A stretch of DNA of 64,000 nt from Corynebacterium pacaense (lineage in GTDB: Bacteria; Actinomycetota; Actinomycetes; Mycobacteriales; Mycobacteriaceae), in assembly GCF_900169525.1 (NCBI RefSeq), contig NZ_LT821240.1, positions 631,684 through 695,683 on the forward strand. The letters run 5' to 3'. The position numbers and the translations under genes were made by a program. Of the stretch, positions 8,888 through 17,851 are shown piece after piece. Below the pieces are notes generated by a model. The model had not been told where the DNA came from and ran no database searches. It saw only the letters and a list, made by a program, of their open reading frames with translations. Each line of letters starts with the position of its first letter. The first letter of the stretch is position 1.

Positions 8888-9571
8888 TCAGATGCTGTGC
8901 ATGGTGAAGTTCACCGCGAACTCCACCCCGGGGTCGGGGAAGAGCTCGGCGGGGCCACGCAGTGCCGCGGGGATGAGGTCCTCCGGTGCCGGGTGGCCGG
9001 GAAGAGCCGCAAGGTAGGCGGAGTGGCAGCGCAGTGATTCGATCGCCGCATCCACACACCCCCGGGACACCGGAAGTCCGACATTGGGGTCATCGGCACC
9101 GAAGATCAGGAACTGGTCGACGTTCCACGGCTGCTCGGAGCCGAGCAACCCTCGGTGCGCCCAGGGGTTTCCGGCGTCGCGGGTGGCGTCGAGTGCTGCC
9201 AGCCCCGCGACACGGTGATCGGCCTGGTTGAATCCGCCGTAGGCTTCCACCTCGAAGCTCGCGGTGACCACGGCATCGGGTTTCACACGACGGATCTCCC
9301 TGGCGATATCCAACCGCAGATCCAGTCCGTAGACCAGCATGGAATCGGGATGATTGAGAATAACAAGGTCACCAACGCCGACGGCCGTACAGGCCGCGCG
9401 CTGCTCGGCGGCGCGCAGGGGGCCGGTCTCCTCCGGGACCAGTGTGGAGATCCCCGCCTCCCCGTGGGTGAGCAGGAGGTAGGAGACCTCGACGCCCGCG
9501 GATGTCCAGTGCTTCACCGCCGCCGACAGTCCGTACTCGGGGTCGTCGGGATGGGCGACAACAACGAGCAC
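8888..9571 (-). CDS. PIG-L family deacetylase
   Basis: A 227-residue zinc-dependent N-acetyl hydrolase of the PIG-L/LmbE family (which also contains MshB and Mca). The metal motif AHPDDPEYG is at residues 6-14. The second metal site, usually HPDH, reads NQADH here, keeping the final His. Substrate unknown; it is clearly different from the mca gene at 50978. The GTG at 9571 is the only start codon between the upstream stop and the motif, leaving only five residues before the AHPDD element. It lies 57 bases after the chaA stop, probably in one transcript. Confidence 0.85.
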   Translation of the reverse strand: MLVVVAHPDDPEYGLSAAVKHWTSAGVEVSYLLLTHGEAGISTLVPEETGPLRAAEQRAACTAVGVGDLVILNHPDSMLVYGLDLRLDIAREIRRVKPDAVVTASFEVEAYGGFNQADHRVAGLAALDATRDAGNPWAHRGLLGSEQPWNVDQFLIFGADDPNVGLPVSRGCVDAAIESLRCHSAYLAALPGHPAPEDLIPAALRGPAELFPDPGVEFAVNFTMHSI

Positions 9572-9628
9572 CCGCTTCCACCCGCTCCAGTCAAGAGTTT
9601 CACCATCGATGTCCTCCCTGCTACCGCT

Positions 9629-10699
9629 TCAGCTCAACAGTGCCATCATATAGATGCCGAAGATCATGAGCAGGGCCGCGCCATGTACGGCGTTGACTCT
9701 GCGTCCGCTGAACACCGCCATGGACACCACCACCGCCAGGCCGAGGATGACCAGGTTGGCCGGTGTCTCGCCCAGCACCACGGCCCGGTCTCCGAGCACC
9801 CCGATCAGCAGCACTGTCGGGATGGTCAACCCCACGGTGGAGACGAGAGCGCCGTGGACGAGATTGCTCATCCTCTGGGTGCGTCCATCCCAGGACGCCC
9901 GCAGAGCGGTGATGGTCTCGGGTAGGAAGACGATCACCGCGATGACCATGCCCGCCAGCGCCGGTGGTGCCCCGAGGTCGCCGAGCACGGAATCCATCGC
10001 CGCCGCCATCCGGTGGGAGAGCACCACAATGGGCAGCACGGTGATGATCAGGACCGATATCCGGAGCGCGACCTCGAGATGTCCCGACACCGCGTGCTCC
10101 TCGTGGCGATCCCCTCCGGTGTCCGGCTCCCGGAAGTCCCCGGCCTGCGCCCCGAGCTGCCGCCGGAGAAAGAAGGTGTAGAGCGCGAGCGTCGATACGG
10201 CCACCAGCACCGCCTGGAGGCTGCCGTAGGCACCCCCTGTGCCCAGAAGGTGGGGCAGCGCGAAGGTGGTGGTGGCCATCACGGCGATGAGGCTGAGGTA
10301 GGTCCGGGTTCCGGTACCGTTGTGGTCCATTCCGCCGTGGCGGATCCCTCCGACAAGCAGTGACAGTCCGGTCACCAGGGCGAGGATGATCATGGATACC
10401 GCCATCACGGAGTCCCTGGCGATCGTCGGGGCCTGCCCCGGTCCGAGCATCACCGCGACGATGAGGATCACCTCGATGATCACGATGGACAGCGTCAGCA
10501 CCAGGGAACCGAGGGGATCTCCGAGGATGCCGGCCAGTTTCTCCGCCTGCGTCACCACCCCGAAGGCGCAGAACATGATCACCGCGACAACCGCGATGAG
10601 GAGAACCGCCGCGGGGAGGCGGTCGGGAAGAAGAAGGACGACCAGCCATCCGGCGAGCATCCTGGAGTAGTCGATGGGTCTGAGGTACCTGGACGGCAT
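9629..10699 (-). CDS. chaA: Calcium/proton antiporter, ChaA type
   Basis: A 356-residue integral membrane antiporter of the CaCA family that exports Ca2+ or Na+ in exchange for protons. Two internal repeats are seen, each with the family's acidic motif: GDPLGSLVLTLSIVIIEVILI in the first half and VFLPETITALRASW in the second, among about 11 hydrophobic helices. A His/Asp/Glu-rich cytoplasmic loop (REPDTGGDRHEEHAV) separates the halves. Length matches ChaA. The start at 10699 (MPSRYLRP) has no strong ribosome site; a downstream start is possible. The PIG-L gene follows on the same strand. Confidence 0.9.
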   Translation of the reverse strand: MPSRYLRPIDYSRMLAGWLVVLLLPDRLPAAVLLIAVVAVIMFCAFGVVTQAEKLAGILGDPLGSLVLTLSIVIIEVILIVAVMLGPGQAPTIARDSVMAVSMIILALVTGLSLLVGGIRHGGMDHNGTGTRTYLSLIAVMATTTFALPHLLGTGGAYGSLQAVLVAVSTLALYTFFLRRQLGAQAGDFREPDTGGDRHEEHAVSGHLEVALRISVLIITVLPIVVLSHRMAAAMDSVLGDLGAPPALAGMVIAVIVFLPETITALRASWDGRTQRMSNLVHGALVSTVGLTIPTVLLIGVLGDRAVVLGETPANLVILGLAVVVSMAVFSGRRVNAVHGAALLMIFGIYMMALLS

Positions 10700-10777
10700 G
10701 TGTGCACATTCCCTGAAAAACGGCGGGGCCGTCCCCGGTGGTCAGCTCGACCCGCCCGGGTCGTCCCAGGAGATCAC

Positions 10778-11251
10778 CTACAACCATAGGTCATGATCGA
10801 CCTCGACGTCACCGTCCCCGGCGAAGTGGATTCGTTCCTGTTCCGCCCACATGTCCCACCATGGCGCGTAGGCGGGATCACGGGCCAGTGCCCGCTCCCG
10901 CCGCATCGGCTCGGGTGCATTCAGACGCACCGTGATCACGCTCCCCAGCCTCAGGGCTGCGGCCTTCGACGCCCGCGTCACCGCCCCCGCACCCTCCACG
11001 ATCAGGCTCCGTCGGGGGTGCAGCTCGACGCGGTCCGCCGGTTTCTGTCCCACCCAGTCATATCGGGTGAAACCGGGCCTGACCGGGTCGAGCACATCGG
11101 TTGCCACCATCGTCGACGCCGCGGCCAGGCCGGCCCAACCGGGATAGAAGTCATCCAGGTGGACGAGCTGGAAGCCGGTGAGTTCAGCCAGTTCGCGGCC
11201 GAGTGTGGTCTTGCCGGATCCGGACGCACCGTCGATGAGGATGGTTATCAT
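10778..11251 (-). CDS. P-loop nucleoside-kinase-like protein, last gene of the thiamine-precursor operon
   Basis: A 157-residue P-loop kinase resembling uridine kinases or (d)NMP kinases. Walker A is GASGSGKTT at residues 7-15, followed by HLDDFYPGW, a uridine-kinase-like motif, and the C-terminal Arg-rich lid PMRRERALARD. The start at 11251 is fixed by an ATGA overlap with the stop of the upstream ykoC gene, so translation is coupled to the transporter. Substrate unknown. Its place in a TPP-riboswitch operon raises the inference that it phosphorylates a thiamine precursor, but a general salvage kinase is equally possible. Confidence 0.8.
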   Translation of the reverse strand: MITILIDGASGSGKTTLGRELAELTGFQLVHLDDFYPGWAGLAAASTMVATDVLDPVRPGFTRYDWVGQKPADRVELHPRRSLIVEGAGAVTRASKAAALRLGSVITVRLNAPEPMRRERALARDPAYAPWWDMWAEQERIHFAGDGDVEVDHDLWL

Positions 11252-12003
11252 GTTCCGAGAAACCTGAAGTAGCCGGTGTGTACGGAGACCATCACCGCGA
11301 GGATTGAGATGGCCAGGCACACCGCCACCAGCAGGGCGTCGCGGACTCCGACCGTGGACCGTCTGGCCCAGGTCCGGGAGTGCCCGCGGCCGAATCCGCG
11401 CGCCTCCATCGCGGTGGCCAGTTTCGATCCGCGCCGCAGCGAGAGCACCAGCAGACCGAATGCCATGGTCAACAGGTGCCTGATGCGTCCGCGGTCGGCG
11501 ATGCCACGCGCACGCCTGGCCCGCGACATGGACTGCCAGTCCTCACGGAAGAGCGTCACCAGCCGGCCGCCCGCCACCGCTCCGATGACGAAGCGCTCCG
11601 GCAGCCTGGCCACCTGGGCGAGTCCGTCACCGAGGTCGGTGGGATCAACGCGTGCGATCAGGACGACGACGGGCAGCCCCACCGCCAGCACGCGCACCCC
11701 GATGGCGAGCGCCAGGGACAGCGAGTTGTCGGTGACGTGGGCGAGCAGGAAACTGAAGTACTCACGACCCTGGGGCCGTCCGTAGAGCGCCATGGACAGC
11801 GAGGCGATAGGAGCGATGAGAAACAGCGGCCAGCCCCGGGTGATCAGCATGGTCCAGGTGACCCCTGCCAGGGGCGCCAGGAGCACCGTGGCCGTGAGCG
11901 CAATACCGGCCGAGACGACGTCGACGCTGATCAGCAGAGGTGTGGTCAGTGCGATCAGCGCGAGGATCCGGGTGACCGGGTTGACTTCCCGCACCAGATT
12001 CAT
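11248..12003 (-). CDS. ykoC: ECF transporter T component of the thiamine-precursor system
   Basis: A 251-residue transmembrane coupling protein (EcfT) that links the substrate-binding S component to the two ATPase domains. Several hydrophobic helices are visible. The coupling helices carry the expected Ala-Arg-Gly signatures, here ARRARG and EARGFG. It overlaps the ATPase gene upstream by ATGA at 12000-12003 and the kinase gene downstream by ATGA at 11248-11251. With YkoE and YkoD it forms the YkoEDC hydroxymethylpyrimidine/thiamine uptake system described for Gram-positive bacteria. Confidence 0.9.
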   Translation of the reverse strand: MNLVREVNPVTRILALIALTTPLLISVDVVSAGIALTATVLLAPLAGVTWTMLITRGWPLFLIAPIASLSMALYGRPQGREYFSFLLAHVTDNSLSLALAIGVRVLAVGLPVVVLIARVDPTDLGDGLAQVARLPERFVIGAVAGGRLVTLFREDWQSMSRARRARGIADRGRIRHLLTMAFGLLVLSLRRGSKLATAMEARGFGRGHSRTWARRSTVGVRDALLVAVCLAISILAVMVSVHTGYFRFLGT

Positions 12004-13334
12004 GTCAGCTCCAGGTGGTGGTCGCCCAGCGCGCGGATGAAGTCCGGGTCGTGGGTCACGGAAATGATTGTTGTTCCGGAATCACTGAGCTCGCGCAGCA
12101 GCCACACCAGCTCGCGGAAGGTGGAGGGGTCCTGGCCGAAGGTCGGTTCATCGAGAATCAGCAGCGCCGGTGCCGCGACCAGGGCCGTGGCCACCGACAG
12201 TCTTCTCTTCTCGCCACCGCTGAGGGTGAAGGGGTTCGCCTGTTGCAGGTGCCGCAGTCGCAGCCGGTCGAGCAGTTCCTCGATCCGCTCGCTCGCGCCG
12301 ATACCCATGATCCGCGGCCCGACCTCCAGCTCCTCGCGGACACTTCGGGAAACGAACTGGTGCTCCGGATCCTGGAATACCGTGCCTATCCTGCGCGCGA
12401 GGTCGGCGGATTTCCAGGTGTGCACCGATTTCTGCAACCCCGACCGGAGATGCCCGCTGAGCTCGAGCTGACCCCTCCTGGGCGGAATCAGTCCGCCGAT
12501 GGTCAGTGCGAGGGTGGATTTCCCGGCGCCGTTGGCACCGGTGATCACGGTGGAGGCCCCTTCGGGGATGGAGAAGCTGCGAGGGCTGCCCCACTGGGTC
12601 AGCAGATCCCGCGCCGCCACAAGTGCGGAACCGGATACGTGACGACGCTCCGGGAGCACCACCTCGACGTCGAGGTCGGCTGCGGCGATCTCACGGACGT
12701 GACCGTCGCTGACCTGCAGGACGCGGTCAACCAGGGGCGTCCACAACTCATGGCGGTGCTCCACAACGATCAGGGTGGCGCCGGTTCGGCGCACCACGTT
12801 GTCCACCGCATCGATGACATCGCGCTGGCCCCTGGGATCGAGGTTCGCGGTCGGTTCATCCAGGAGGATCAGCCTGGCACCCATCGCGATGACCCCCGCC
12901 AGTGCCAGGCGCTGCTTCTGGCCACCGGACAGGTGCCGGGTGGGGTGGTCGAGTGGGAGATCCAGTCCGACCATCTCCAGCGCGGCCTCGACCCGCGGCC
13001 AGATCTCCTCCCGCGGCACCCCGAGGTTCTCGCATCCGAAGGCGACATCGTCGCCGATCCGGGAGGCGACGGTCTGTGCGTCCGGGTCCTGCAGCACCAG
13101 GCCGGTGGAGTCGGCGTCGACAAGCAGGGATCCGCTCGGCTCCCCGTCATCGTCGAGCACGCCGGCTAGCGCGGCGAGCAGCGTCGATTTTCCGGACCCC
13201 GAGTCACCGGTGAGCAGGACGCGCTCACCGGGCTCGATGCGGAAACTGACGTCGCTCAGCGCCGGATCGCGGCGGGATCCGTGACGGTAGGAGAACCGGC
13301 GGGCCTCCACCCGCGCGCCCGTTGCGATGGTCAT
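12000..13334 (-). CDS. ykoD: ECF transporter duplicated ATPase (both EcfA domains fused)
   Basis: A 444-residue cytoplasmic protein with two ABC ATPase domains, the fused form found in YkoD. Domain 1 has Walker A GDSGSGKST near residue 41, signature LSGGQKQRLALAG and Walker B LILLDEPTANLDP. Domain 2 has GANGAGKST near residue 270, LSGGEKRRLSVAT and LLILDEPTFGQDP. It energises thiamine-precursor import. The ATG lies 3 bases after the ykoE stop, so the genes form one operon under the upstream TPP riboswitch. Confidence 0.93.
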   Translation of the reverse strand: MTIATGARVEARRFSYRHGSRRDPALSDVSFRIEPGERVLLTGDSGSGKSTLLAALAGVLDDDGEPSGSLLVDADSTGLVLQDPDAQTVASRIGDDVAFGCENLGVPREEIWPRVEAALEMVGLDLPLDHPTRHLSGGQKQRLALAGVIAMGARLILLDEPTANLDPRGQRDVIDAVDNVVRRTGATLIVVEHRHELWTPLVDRVLQVSDGHVREIAAADLDVEVVLPERRHVSGSALVAARDLLTQWGSPRSFSIPEGASTVITGANGAGKSTLALTIGGLIPPRRGQLELSGHLRSGLQKSVHTWKSADLARRIGTVFQDPEHQFVSRSVREELEVGPRIMGIGASERIEELLDRLRLRHLQQANPFTLSGGEKRRLSVATALVAAPALLILDEPTFGQDPSTFRELVWLLRELSDSGTTIISVTHDPDFIRALGDHHLELT

Positions 13335-13337
13335 CTC

Positions 13338-13955
13338 CTAGACCCGGGGTCGCAGCTCACGTCCCGCGGCAAAGCGGTCCAGCGCCCCGGTCGCGGCCAG
13401 TGCGCGGACGAGGAAGTATCCCAGCGCCCCCGCCAGCAGTGCCCCGGAGAGCATCAGGCAGCTGAAGTAGATGATGTTGAACGCCAGCGACATGGCGAAG
13501 TAGGCGCTGAGAACGGTTTCGAGGAGATAGGCACCGACACCCGCACCCATTCCGGCCAAAACGGAGACGGGCAGGGTGAAGCGACGGTAGAGGAACAGGG
13601 CGAACACGATCTCCGCGCCCAGGCCCTGCGCGATGCCGGAGTACAGGGTCTCAATCCCCCACTGCGATGCCAGCACCGCCGACACGGAGGCGGCGAGGAC
13701 CTCGACGAACAGCGCCGCCCCCGGCTTGCGGATGATCAGTCCGCCGAGCACCCCGCCGATCAGCCAGATGCCCACGGCCATGCCGCCGAGACCCGGCGTC
13801 AGCGCATCGAAGGCGGTGAACCAGGCATAGCCGATCGAGTTCCAGACGACGAAGATAAGACCGCAGGCGACACCGAGGACCGCGGCGATGACGATGTCGA
13901 TGACCCGCCATGAACGGCTGGTGCGATTGGTGGCGGGCGTGACGGATGTACCCAT
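13338..13955 (-). CDS. ykoE: ECF transporter substrate-binding S component, YkoE
   Basis: A 205-residue membrane protein with about six helices, matching YkoE, the S component for hydroxymethylpyrimidine or thiamine. Seen: VIDIVIAAVLGVACGLIFVVWN at the N-terminus, then WLIGGVLGGLIIRKPGAAL and FVEVLAASVSAVL, positions typical of the substrate site in this family. It is the first gene of the operon and begins just after the TPP riboswitch, with GGGAGGAAG as ribosome site. Substrate assignment rests on family and riboswitch together. Confidence 0.93.
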   Translation of the reverse strand: MGTSVTPATNRTSRSWRVIDIVIAAVLGVACGLIFVVWNSIGYAWFTAFDALTPGLGGMAVGIWLIGGVLGGLIIRKPGAALFVEVLAASVSAVLASQWGIETLYSGIAQGLGAEIVFALFLYRRFTLPVSVLAGMGAGVGAYLLETVLSAYFAMSLAFNIIYFSCLMLSGALLAGALGYFLVRALAATGALDRFAAGRELRPRV

Positions 13956-13961
13956 TTTTCT

Positions 13962-14052
13962 TCCTCCCTAGCGCCGGCATTACCCGGATCAGGTTCTACG
14001 GTCGCAGCTTGCCTGCATCTCAGCCCGGAATCTCACCGAGCACCCGTGTGTT
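13962..14052 (-). promoter_or_regulatory. TPP (THI-box) riboswitch upstream of ykoE
   Basis: Read on the minus strand, the conserved elements occur in order: CGGGTGC, CTGAGA, ACCTGATCC and GGTAATGCCGGCG, ending in TAGGGAGG. This is the thiamine pyrophosphate aptamer. The GGGAGG ribosome site lies at its 3' edge, pointing to control of translation initiation: TPP binding should hide the site and shut off uptake of thiamine precursors. Confidence 0.95.
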
Positions 14053-14138
14053 CTATTTTGACGTGCATCATCACCTTAGCCAATGGCGACCGGTTTGGGA
14101 AACCCCGGGGTCGGGCGGCTCCCGCGCGGCCCCGGTGG

Positions 14139-14549
14139 TCACTCGGCGGAGAAGCTCCACATCACGCCGAACCTGTCAAACACCTGCCCGTACCAGCCAC
14201 CCCACGGTGCCTGCTCGAAGGGCATGCCCTCGGTACCGCCGGCTGCCGAGAGTTTCGCGATGAGTTCGCGGGCCCCCTCGACGCTCTCCGCGTTGTACAG
14301 CAACGAGTAGGCGGTGTCACGGACCGGCAGCTCCTCGCCGAGGGAGTCACCGCCGGAGATCAGTCCGCCCGGCAGGGTGAGCACACCGTGCGCGACGGCA
14401 TCCTCGGGCGGTTCGAAGGGGAATCCCTCGGTCGGGACGTCCCTGTAGGTCAGGATCTCCAGCTCACCGCCGAAGACCTCGTGCCAGTGCCGTAGCACCT
14501 GCGCGGTGTAACCATTGAATGCAACATAGGTGGAGACAGTTCCGGCCAT
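14139..14549 (-). CDS. VOC (PhnB-like glyoxalase/bleomycin resistance fold) protein
   Basis: A 136-residue protein of the vicinal-oxygen-chelate fold, PhnB-like subgroup. Seen: STYVAFNGYTAQVLRHWHEVFGGEL at the N-terminus and the C-terminal PWGGWYGQVFDRFGVMWSF, both typical. The start MAGTVS at 14549 has GGAG 8 bases upstream; the much longer open frame upstream is discarded because it lacks family similarity. Such proteins often have no known substrate and are not necessarily glyoxalases. It is monocistronic, divergent from the small gene at 14713. Confidence 0.85.
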   Translation of the reverse strand: MAGTVSTYVAFNGYTAQVLRHWHEVFGGELEILTYRDVPTEGFPFEPPEDAVAHGVLTLPGGLISGGDSLGEELPVRDTAYSLLYNAESVEGARELIAKLSAAGGTEGMPFEQAPWGGWYGQVFDRFGVMWSFSAE

Positions 14550-14712
14550 CTTCGGCTCCTCTGTTCGCGGTGGTGTGGACCAGCTGCGCGCCATTCTAGC
14601 AGGAAGTGATCCGTCACACATGTTCCGATGTATCGCAGATCCCACCACATCCCCGAGGCGTAAACTGGTCCCCGGCACAACTCCCCCACAAATCCATTGA
14701 GAGGATCTCCCC

Positions 14713-14880
14713 ATGGGCACAAACGTCACCGGAAACACCAACCCCTTCGCCGAACCGGATCCCAGCGACCAGCACCTGGCGGATAAACTGCCGAAGGATC
14801 AGCCGGAGACGGAGGATGAGCTCGTCGATGAGTGGGGCGAGGAATCATTCCCGGGCAGTGACCCACCCGCCAACTACTGA
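14713..14880 (+). CDS. Small acidic protein, 55 residues
   Basis: An ORF of 56 codons with a good ribosome site (GAGAGGA before ATG). The product is very acidic (DQPETEDELVDEWGEE) and ends ESFPGSDPPANY, close to the ESFPASDPP ending that recurs in short conserved bacterial proteins of unknown role. No signal peptide or membrane helix. The composition and motif argue that it is real despite its size. Function unknown. Confidence 0.75.
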   Translation: MGTNVTGNTNPFAEPDPSDQHLADKLPKDQPETEDELVDEWGEESFPGSDPPANY

Positions 14881-14941
14881 CCCACCGGCTGCCGGTGGCG
14901 GGGCGGAATCCGGCGCCGTGACCGGGGGTATGGTTGCGGGA

Positions 14942-16003
14942 ATGAATCACCACTTCGAAATCAAGGTCCAGGGCGGGAAACTCGTCGTCGTGGACGTCCG
15001 CACCGACAATGACACCATCTCCGAGCTGCAGTTGTCCGGCGACTTCTTTCTCGAACCCGATGCCGCCCTCGATGCCATCAACGCCGCCGCATCGGGGGTG
15101 TCGGTGGACGAGGACGCGGGCGCCCTGACCGCCCGTTTCGACGCCGCACTCACACCCTTCGGCGAGGACCTGGCGCTCCACGGCTTCAGCACGGGGGACG
15201 TCGCCGTTGCCGTCAGGCGCGCGATCACCGGCGCGACGGACTTCACCGACCATTCCTGGGAGATCATCAACCCGGGCCCGCTTCCGACCCCGGTCAATGT
15301 CGCCCTCGACGATCTGCTGCTGGCGCAGGTCGCGTCCGGGCAGCGCGGCCCGACCCTGCGGATCTGGGACTGGATCGACCGTGCCACCGTCATCGGCTCC
15401 TTCCAGTCCTATGCCAACGAGATCAATGACGACGCCGTCAGGGAGCACGGCGTGACGGTGGTCCGCCGGATCTCCGGCGGCGGCGCGATGTTCATGGAGG
15501 GCGGCAACTGCATCACCTATTCCCTCTACGCGCCGGAGTCGCTGGTGGCGGGCCTGAGCTATGAGCAGTCCTACGAGTATCTCGACCGCTGGGTCATCGC
15601 CGCACTCAGGTTGCACGGCGTGGATGCCTGGTACGTACCCATCAATGACATCACCTCCACCGGGGGCAAGATCGGCGGTGCGGCCCAGAAGCGCCGGGGT
15701 GGCGCCGTCCTGCACCATGTGACCATGTCCTATGACATCGACGCGGACATGATGACGCAGGTGCTGCGGATCGGAAAGGTGAAGATCGCGGACAAGGGGC
15801 TGCGCAGCGCGAAGAAGCGGGTGGATCCGCTGCGACGACAGACCGGGGCCACGAGGCGGGAGATCATCGCCACCCTCGAGGACACCTTCGGCGCCAGGTA
15901 CGCCGCGGTGGAGGCGTCGTTGAGCGATGATGACCTCGCCGCCGCCGAGAACCTCGTCGCGCAGAAGTACGGCACCCAGGAGTGGACGAGGCGGATTCCC
16001 TGA
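14942..16003 (+). CDS. Lipoate-protein ligase A family protein
   Basis: A 353-residue member of the biotin/lipoate ligase fold, which attaches lipoate or octanoate to E2 subunits via an acyl-AMP. The family motif RRISGGGAMF is at residues 175-184 and the adenylate-binding Lys243 lies in TGGKIGGAAQKRRGG. The first 110 residues form an extra domain like the accessory domain of LplA placed at the N-terminus. TATGGT ending 7 bases before the ATG suggests a leaderless message. A long open frame continues upstream but runs through the small gene at 14713 in another frame. Lipoate versus octanoate transfer cannot be told apart. Confidence 0.85.
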   Translation: MNHHFEIKVQGGKLVVVDVRTDNDTISELQLSGDFFLEPDAALDAINAAASGVSVDEDAGALTARFDAALTPFGEDLALHGFSTGDVAVAVRRAITGATDFTDHSWEIINPGPLPTPVNVALDDLLLAQVASGQRGPTLRIWDWIDRATVIGSFQSYANEINDDAVREHGVTVVRRISGGGAMFMEGGNCITYSLYAPESLVAGLSYEQSYEYLDRWVIAALRLHGVDAWYVPINDITSTGGKIGGAAQKRRGGAVLHHVTMSYDIDADMMTQVLRIGKVKIADKGLRSAKKRVDPLRRQTGATRREIIATLEDTFGARYAAVEASLSDDDLAAAENLVAQKYGTQEWTRRIP

Positions 16004-16013
16004 GCGGCGACCG

Positions 16014-16868
16014 CTAGAGTGCCGCCTCGACGGCGCTGCGGACGGAGGTGGTGTCCCTTTCGAGCAGCTGGTGAAGATCGGTGGAGTCGGTCGCCAGCGC
16101 ACCCCGGGCGATGCCCTGGTCGGTGTCGGCGAGGATGGCGGCGAAGGGCCCCGGTACGCCCGCCTGGACGAGGACCGACTCGAACTCCGCGGCGGGCAGA
16201 TCCCTGTACACGACCTCGGTGCCGGTAACCTCGGTGATCGTCGCGGCCAGTTCGCCGAGGGTGAAGGCCTCATCGCCGCCGAGCTCATAGATCCTGCCTT
16301 CGTGGCCCTCACCCGAGATCACCGCCGCGGCGGCGATCGCCAGGTCACTGCGGGTGGCGGCGTTCAACCGTCCCTCACCCGCACTTCCGAGCACCGCGCC
16401 GCTGTGCAGATAGCCCGGCAGCTGCCCGGTGTAGTTCTCCAGGTACCACCCGTTGCGGAGGATCACGGCGGGAATCCCGCTCGCTGCGATGGCGTCCTCG
16501 GTGGCGATGTGCTCCTCGGCCAGCTTCAATCCGCCATCCCTGGCGTTGAGCAGGCTGGTGTAGGCGATGAATTCAACCCCGCTGGCCAGGGCGGCGTCGA
16601 TGATGTTGCGGTGCTGAACCAGTCTGCTTCCCACCTCGCTGGCGGAGACCAGGAGCAACCTGCCGCCGCCGGCGAATGCCGTGCGCAGGGATTCCGGGTC
16701 ATTGTAGTCCGCCCTGATCACGCGGACGCCACGCCCGGCGAGGTCGCTGATTTTTTCCACGCTGCGCCCGATGGCCACGATCTCGGTGGCCGGGATGCCA
16801 CGGTCGAGCAGGGTCTCGATTGCCACACGTCCGAAATGTCCGGTTGCTCCGGTGATGATGTACTGCAT
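16014..16868 (-). CDS. NmrA-family NAD(P)-binding oxidoreductase (QorB-like)
   Basis: A 284-residue Rossmann-fold protein of the NmrA/QorB group, probably an NAD(P)H:quinone oxidoreductase or redox sensor. The nucleotide-binding motif TGATGHFG is at residues 6-13, with VVAIGRS-type second strand and a C-terminal region DTDQGIARGAL typical of QorB-like proteins. The start MQYIITG at 16868 has AAAGGG 7 bases upstream; the frame stays open far upstream through the neighbouring permease, but that is coincidental. It converges on the lipoate ligase gene. Confidence 0.88.
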   Translation of the reverse strand: MQYIITGATGHFGRVAIETLLDRGIPATEIVAIGRSVEKISDLAGRGVRVIRADYNDPESLRTAFAGGGRLLLVSASEVGSRLVQHRNIIDAALASGVEFIAYTSLLNARDGGLKLAEEHIATEDAIAASGIPAVILRNGWYLENYTGQLPGYLHSGAVLGSAGEGRLNAATRSDLAIAAAAVISGEGHEGRIYELGGDEAFTLGELAATITEVTGTEVVYRDLPAAEFESVLVQAGVPGPFAAILADTDQGIARGALATDSTDLHQLLERDTTSVRSAVEAAL

Positions 16869-16942
16869 GATGCCCTTTCGGTTGGAATTTGTGCCCTCCG
16901 GATAGTTAACGCGGCAACTAAGCGATACGTTCCCCGTGGCGT

Positions 16943-17851
16943 TCACACCACCCTGATCAACGCCACTCCGGTGATGATGATCCCCAGCCCGAGAAGCTGC
17001 GTCCATCCGACGCGGATGCGCACACCACCGATCAGCCCGAGGGTGTCGATCAGCAGGCTGGCGGTCATCATCCCCAGCAGCATCAGCACCACGGTCAGCC
17101 CGGTTCCGAGGATCGGCCCGAGCAGTGCGGTGGCGAAGACGACGGTCGCGCCCAGAATGCCACCGAGCCACATCCACCAGGGTCCACCCTCCACCCCGCG
17201 CCACGGCGTCCTGGTCAGCAGCAGCAGGAGCAGCAGGGTGGCGGTGCCCACCGAAAAGGACACCAGGGCTGACTCGACGGCGGAACCGAGAATGGTGCCC
17301 AGTCGACCGTTGACCGCGATCTGGGTTGCCGAGCACATACCCATGAACACACCGAAGGCCCGCCACAGCCAGATTCCGGGCTGCCGCGGTGCCTGTCGAC
17401 GCCCCGGACGCAGCGCCCCCACCACCGCGGCGGCCCCCAGCAGCACCGCCAGGGCGCCGCCCACCCGCAGCGGTCCCAGGCCCACCTGCGGTGACCCCAG
17501 AAGACCCTGGGCGTCGATAAGCAGGCCCATGAAGATCTGACCCGTGATCGGCAGAATCACCGTCTGCACACTGCCGACGCGGGGAAAGAGCAGAATGTTG
17601 CCGGTGAGCACCACCACCCCGAGGGCGCCACCGGTGTAGATCCACCACGGCTGCCCCGCCGTCAGCCCGAGGGCGGGCAGCAGGTGGCCGCTGGTGATCA
17701 GCGTCGCAACCAGCAGAGCGCAGGTGCCGACGAGGAAGGAGAAGAAGGACGCCATCAGCGGCGACCCGACCGATCGACGCAGACGGGTGTTCACGGAGGT
17801 CTGGACGGGCATGAGCGCGCCGGAGAAAACGCCGAAGAGAGCAGCCAACAT
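16943..17851 (-). CDS. DMT-superfamily transporter (DUF606/YdcZ type)
   Basis: A 302-residue membrane protein with about ten helices in two similar halves; each half begins with a segment like GVFSGALMPVQTSVNTRLRR and GVFMGMCSATQIAVNGRLG, the repeat typical of the DUF606 group. Substrate unknown. TAGGGT ends 8 bases before the ATG, so the message may be leaderless. The NmrA-type gene follows on the same strand 74 bases downstream with its own ribosome site. Confidence 0.88.
   Translation of the reverse strand: MLAALFGVFSGALMPVQTSVNTRLRRSVGSPLMASFFSFLVGTCALLVATLITSGHLLPALGLTAGQPWWIYTGGALGVVVLTGNILLFPRVGSVQTVILPITGQIFMGLLIDAQGLLGSPQVGLGPLRVGGALAVLLGAAAVVGALRPGRRQAPRQPGIWLWRAFGVFMGMCSATQIAVNGRLGTILGSAVESALVSFSVGTATLLLLLLLTRTPWRGVEGGPWWMWLGGILGATVVFATALLGPILGTGLTVVLMLLGMMTASLLIDTLGLIGGVRIRVGWTQLLGLGIIITGVALIRVV

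Noticed and set aside
14726..16312. A 528-codon minus-strand frame opposite the lipoate ligase gene
   Set aside because: High GC codon use on the plus strand leaves long antisense frames open; this one has no family features, and the plus-strand gene has clear ligase motifs.
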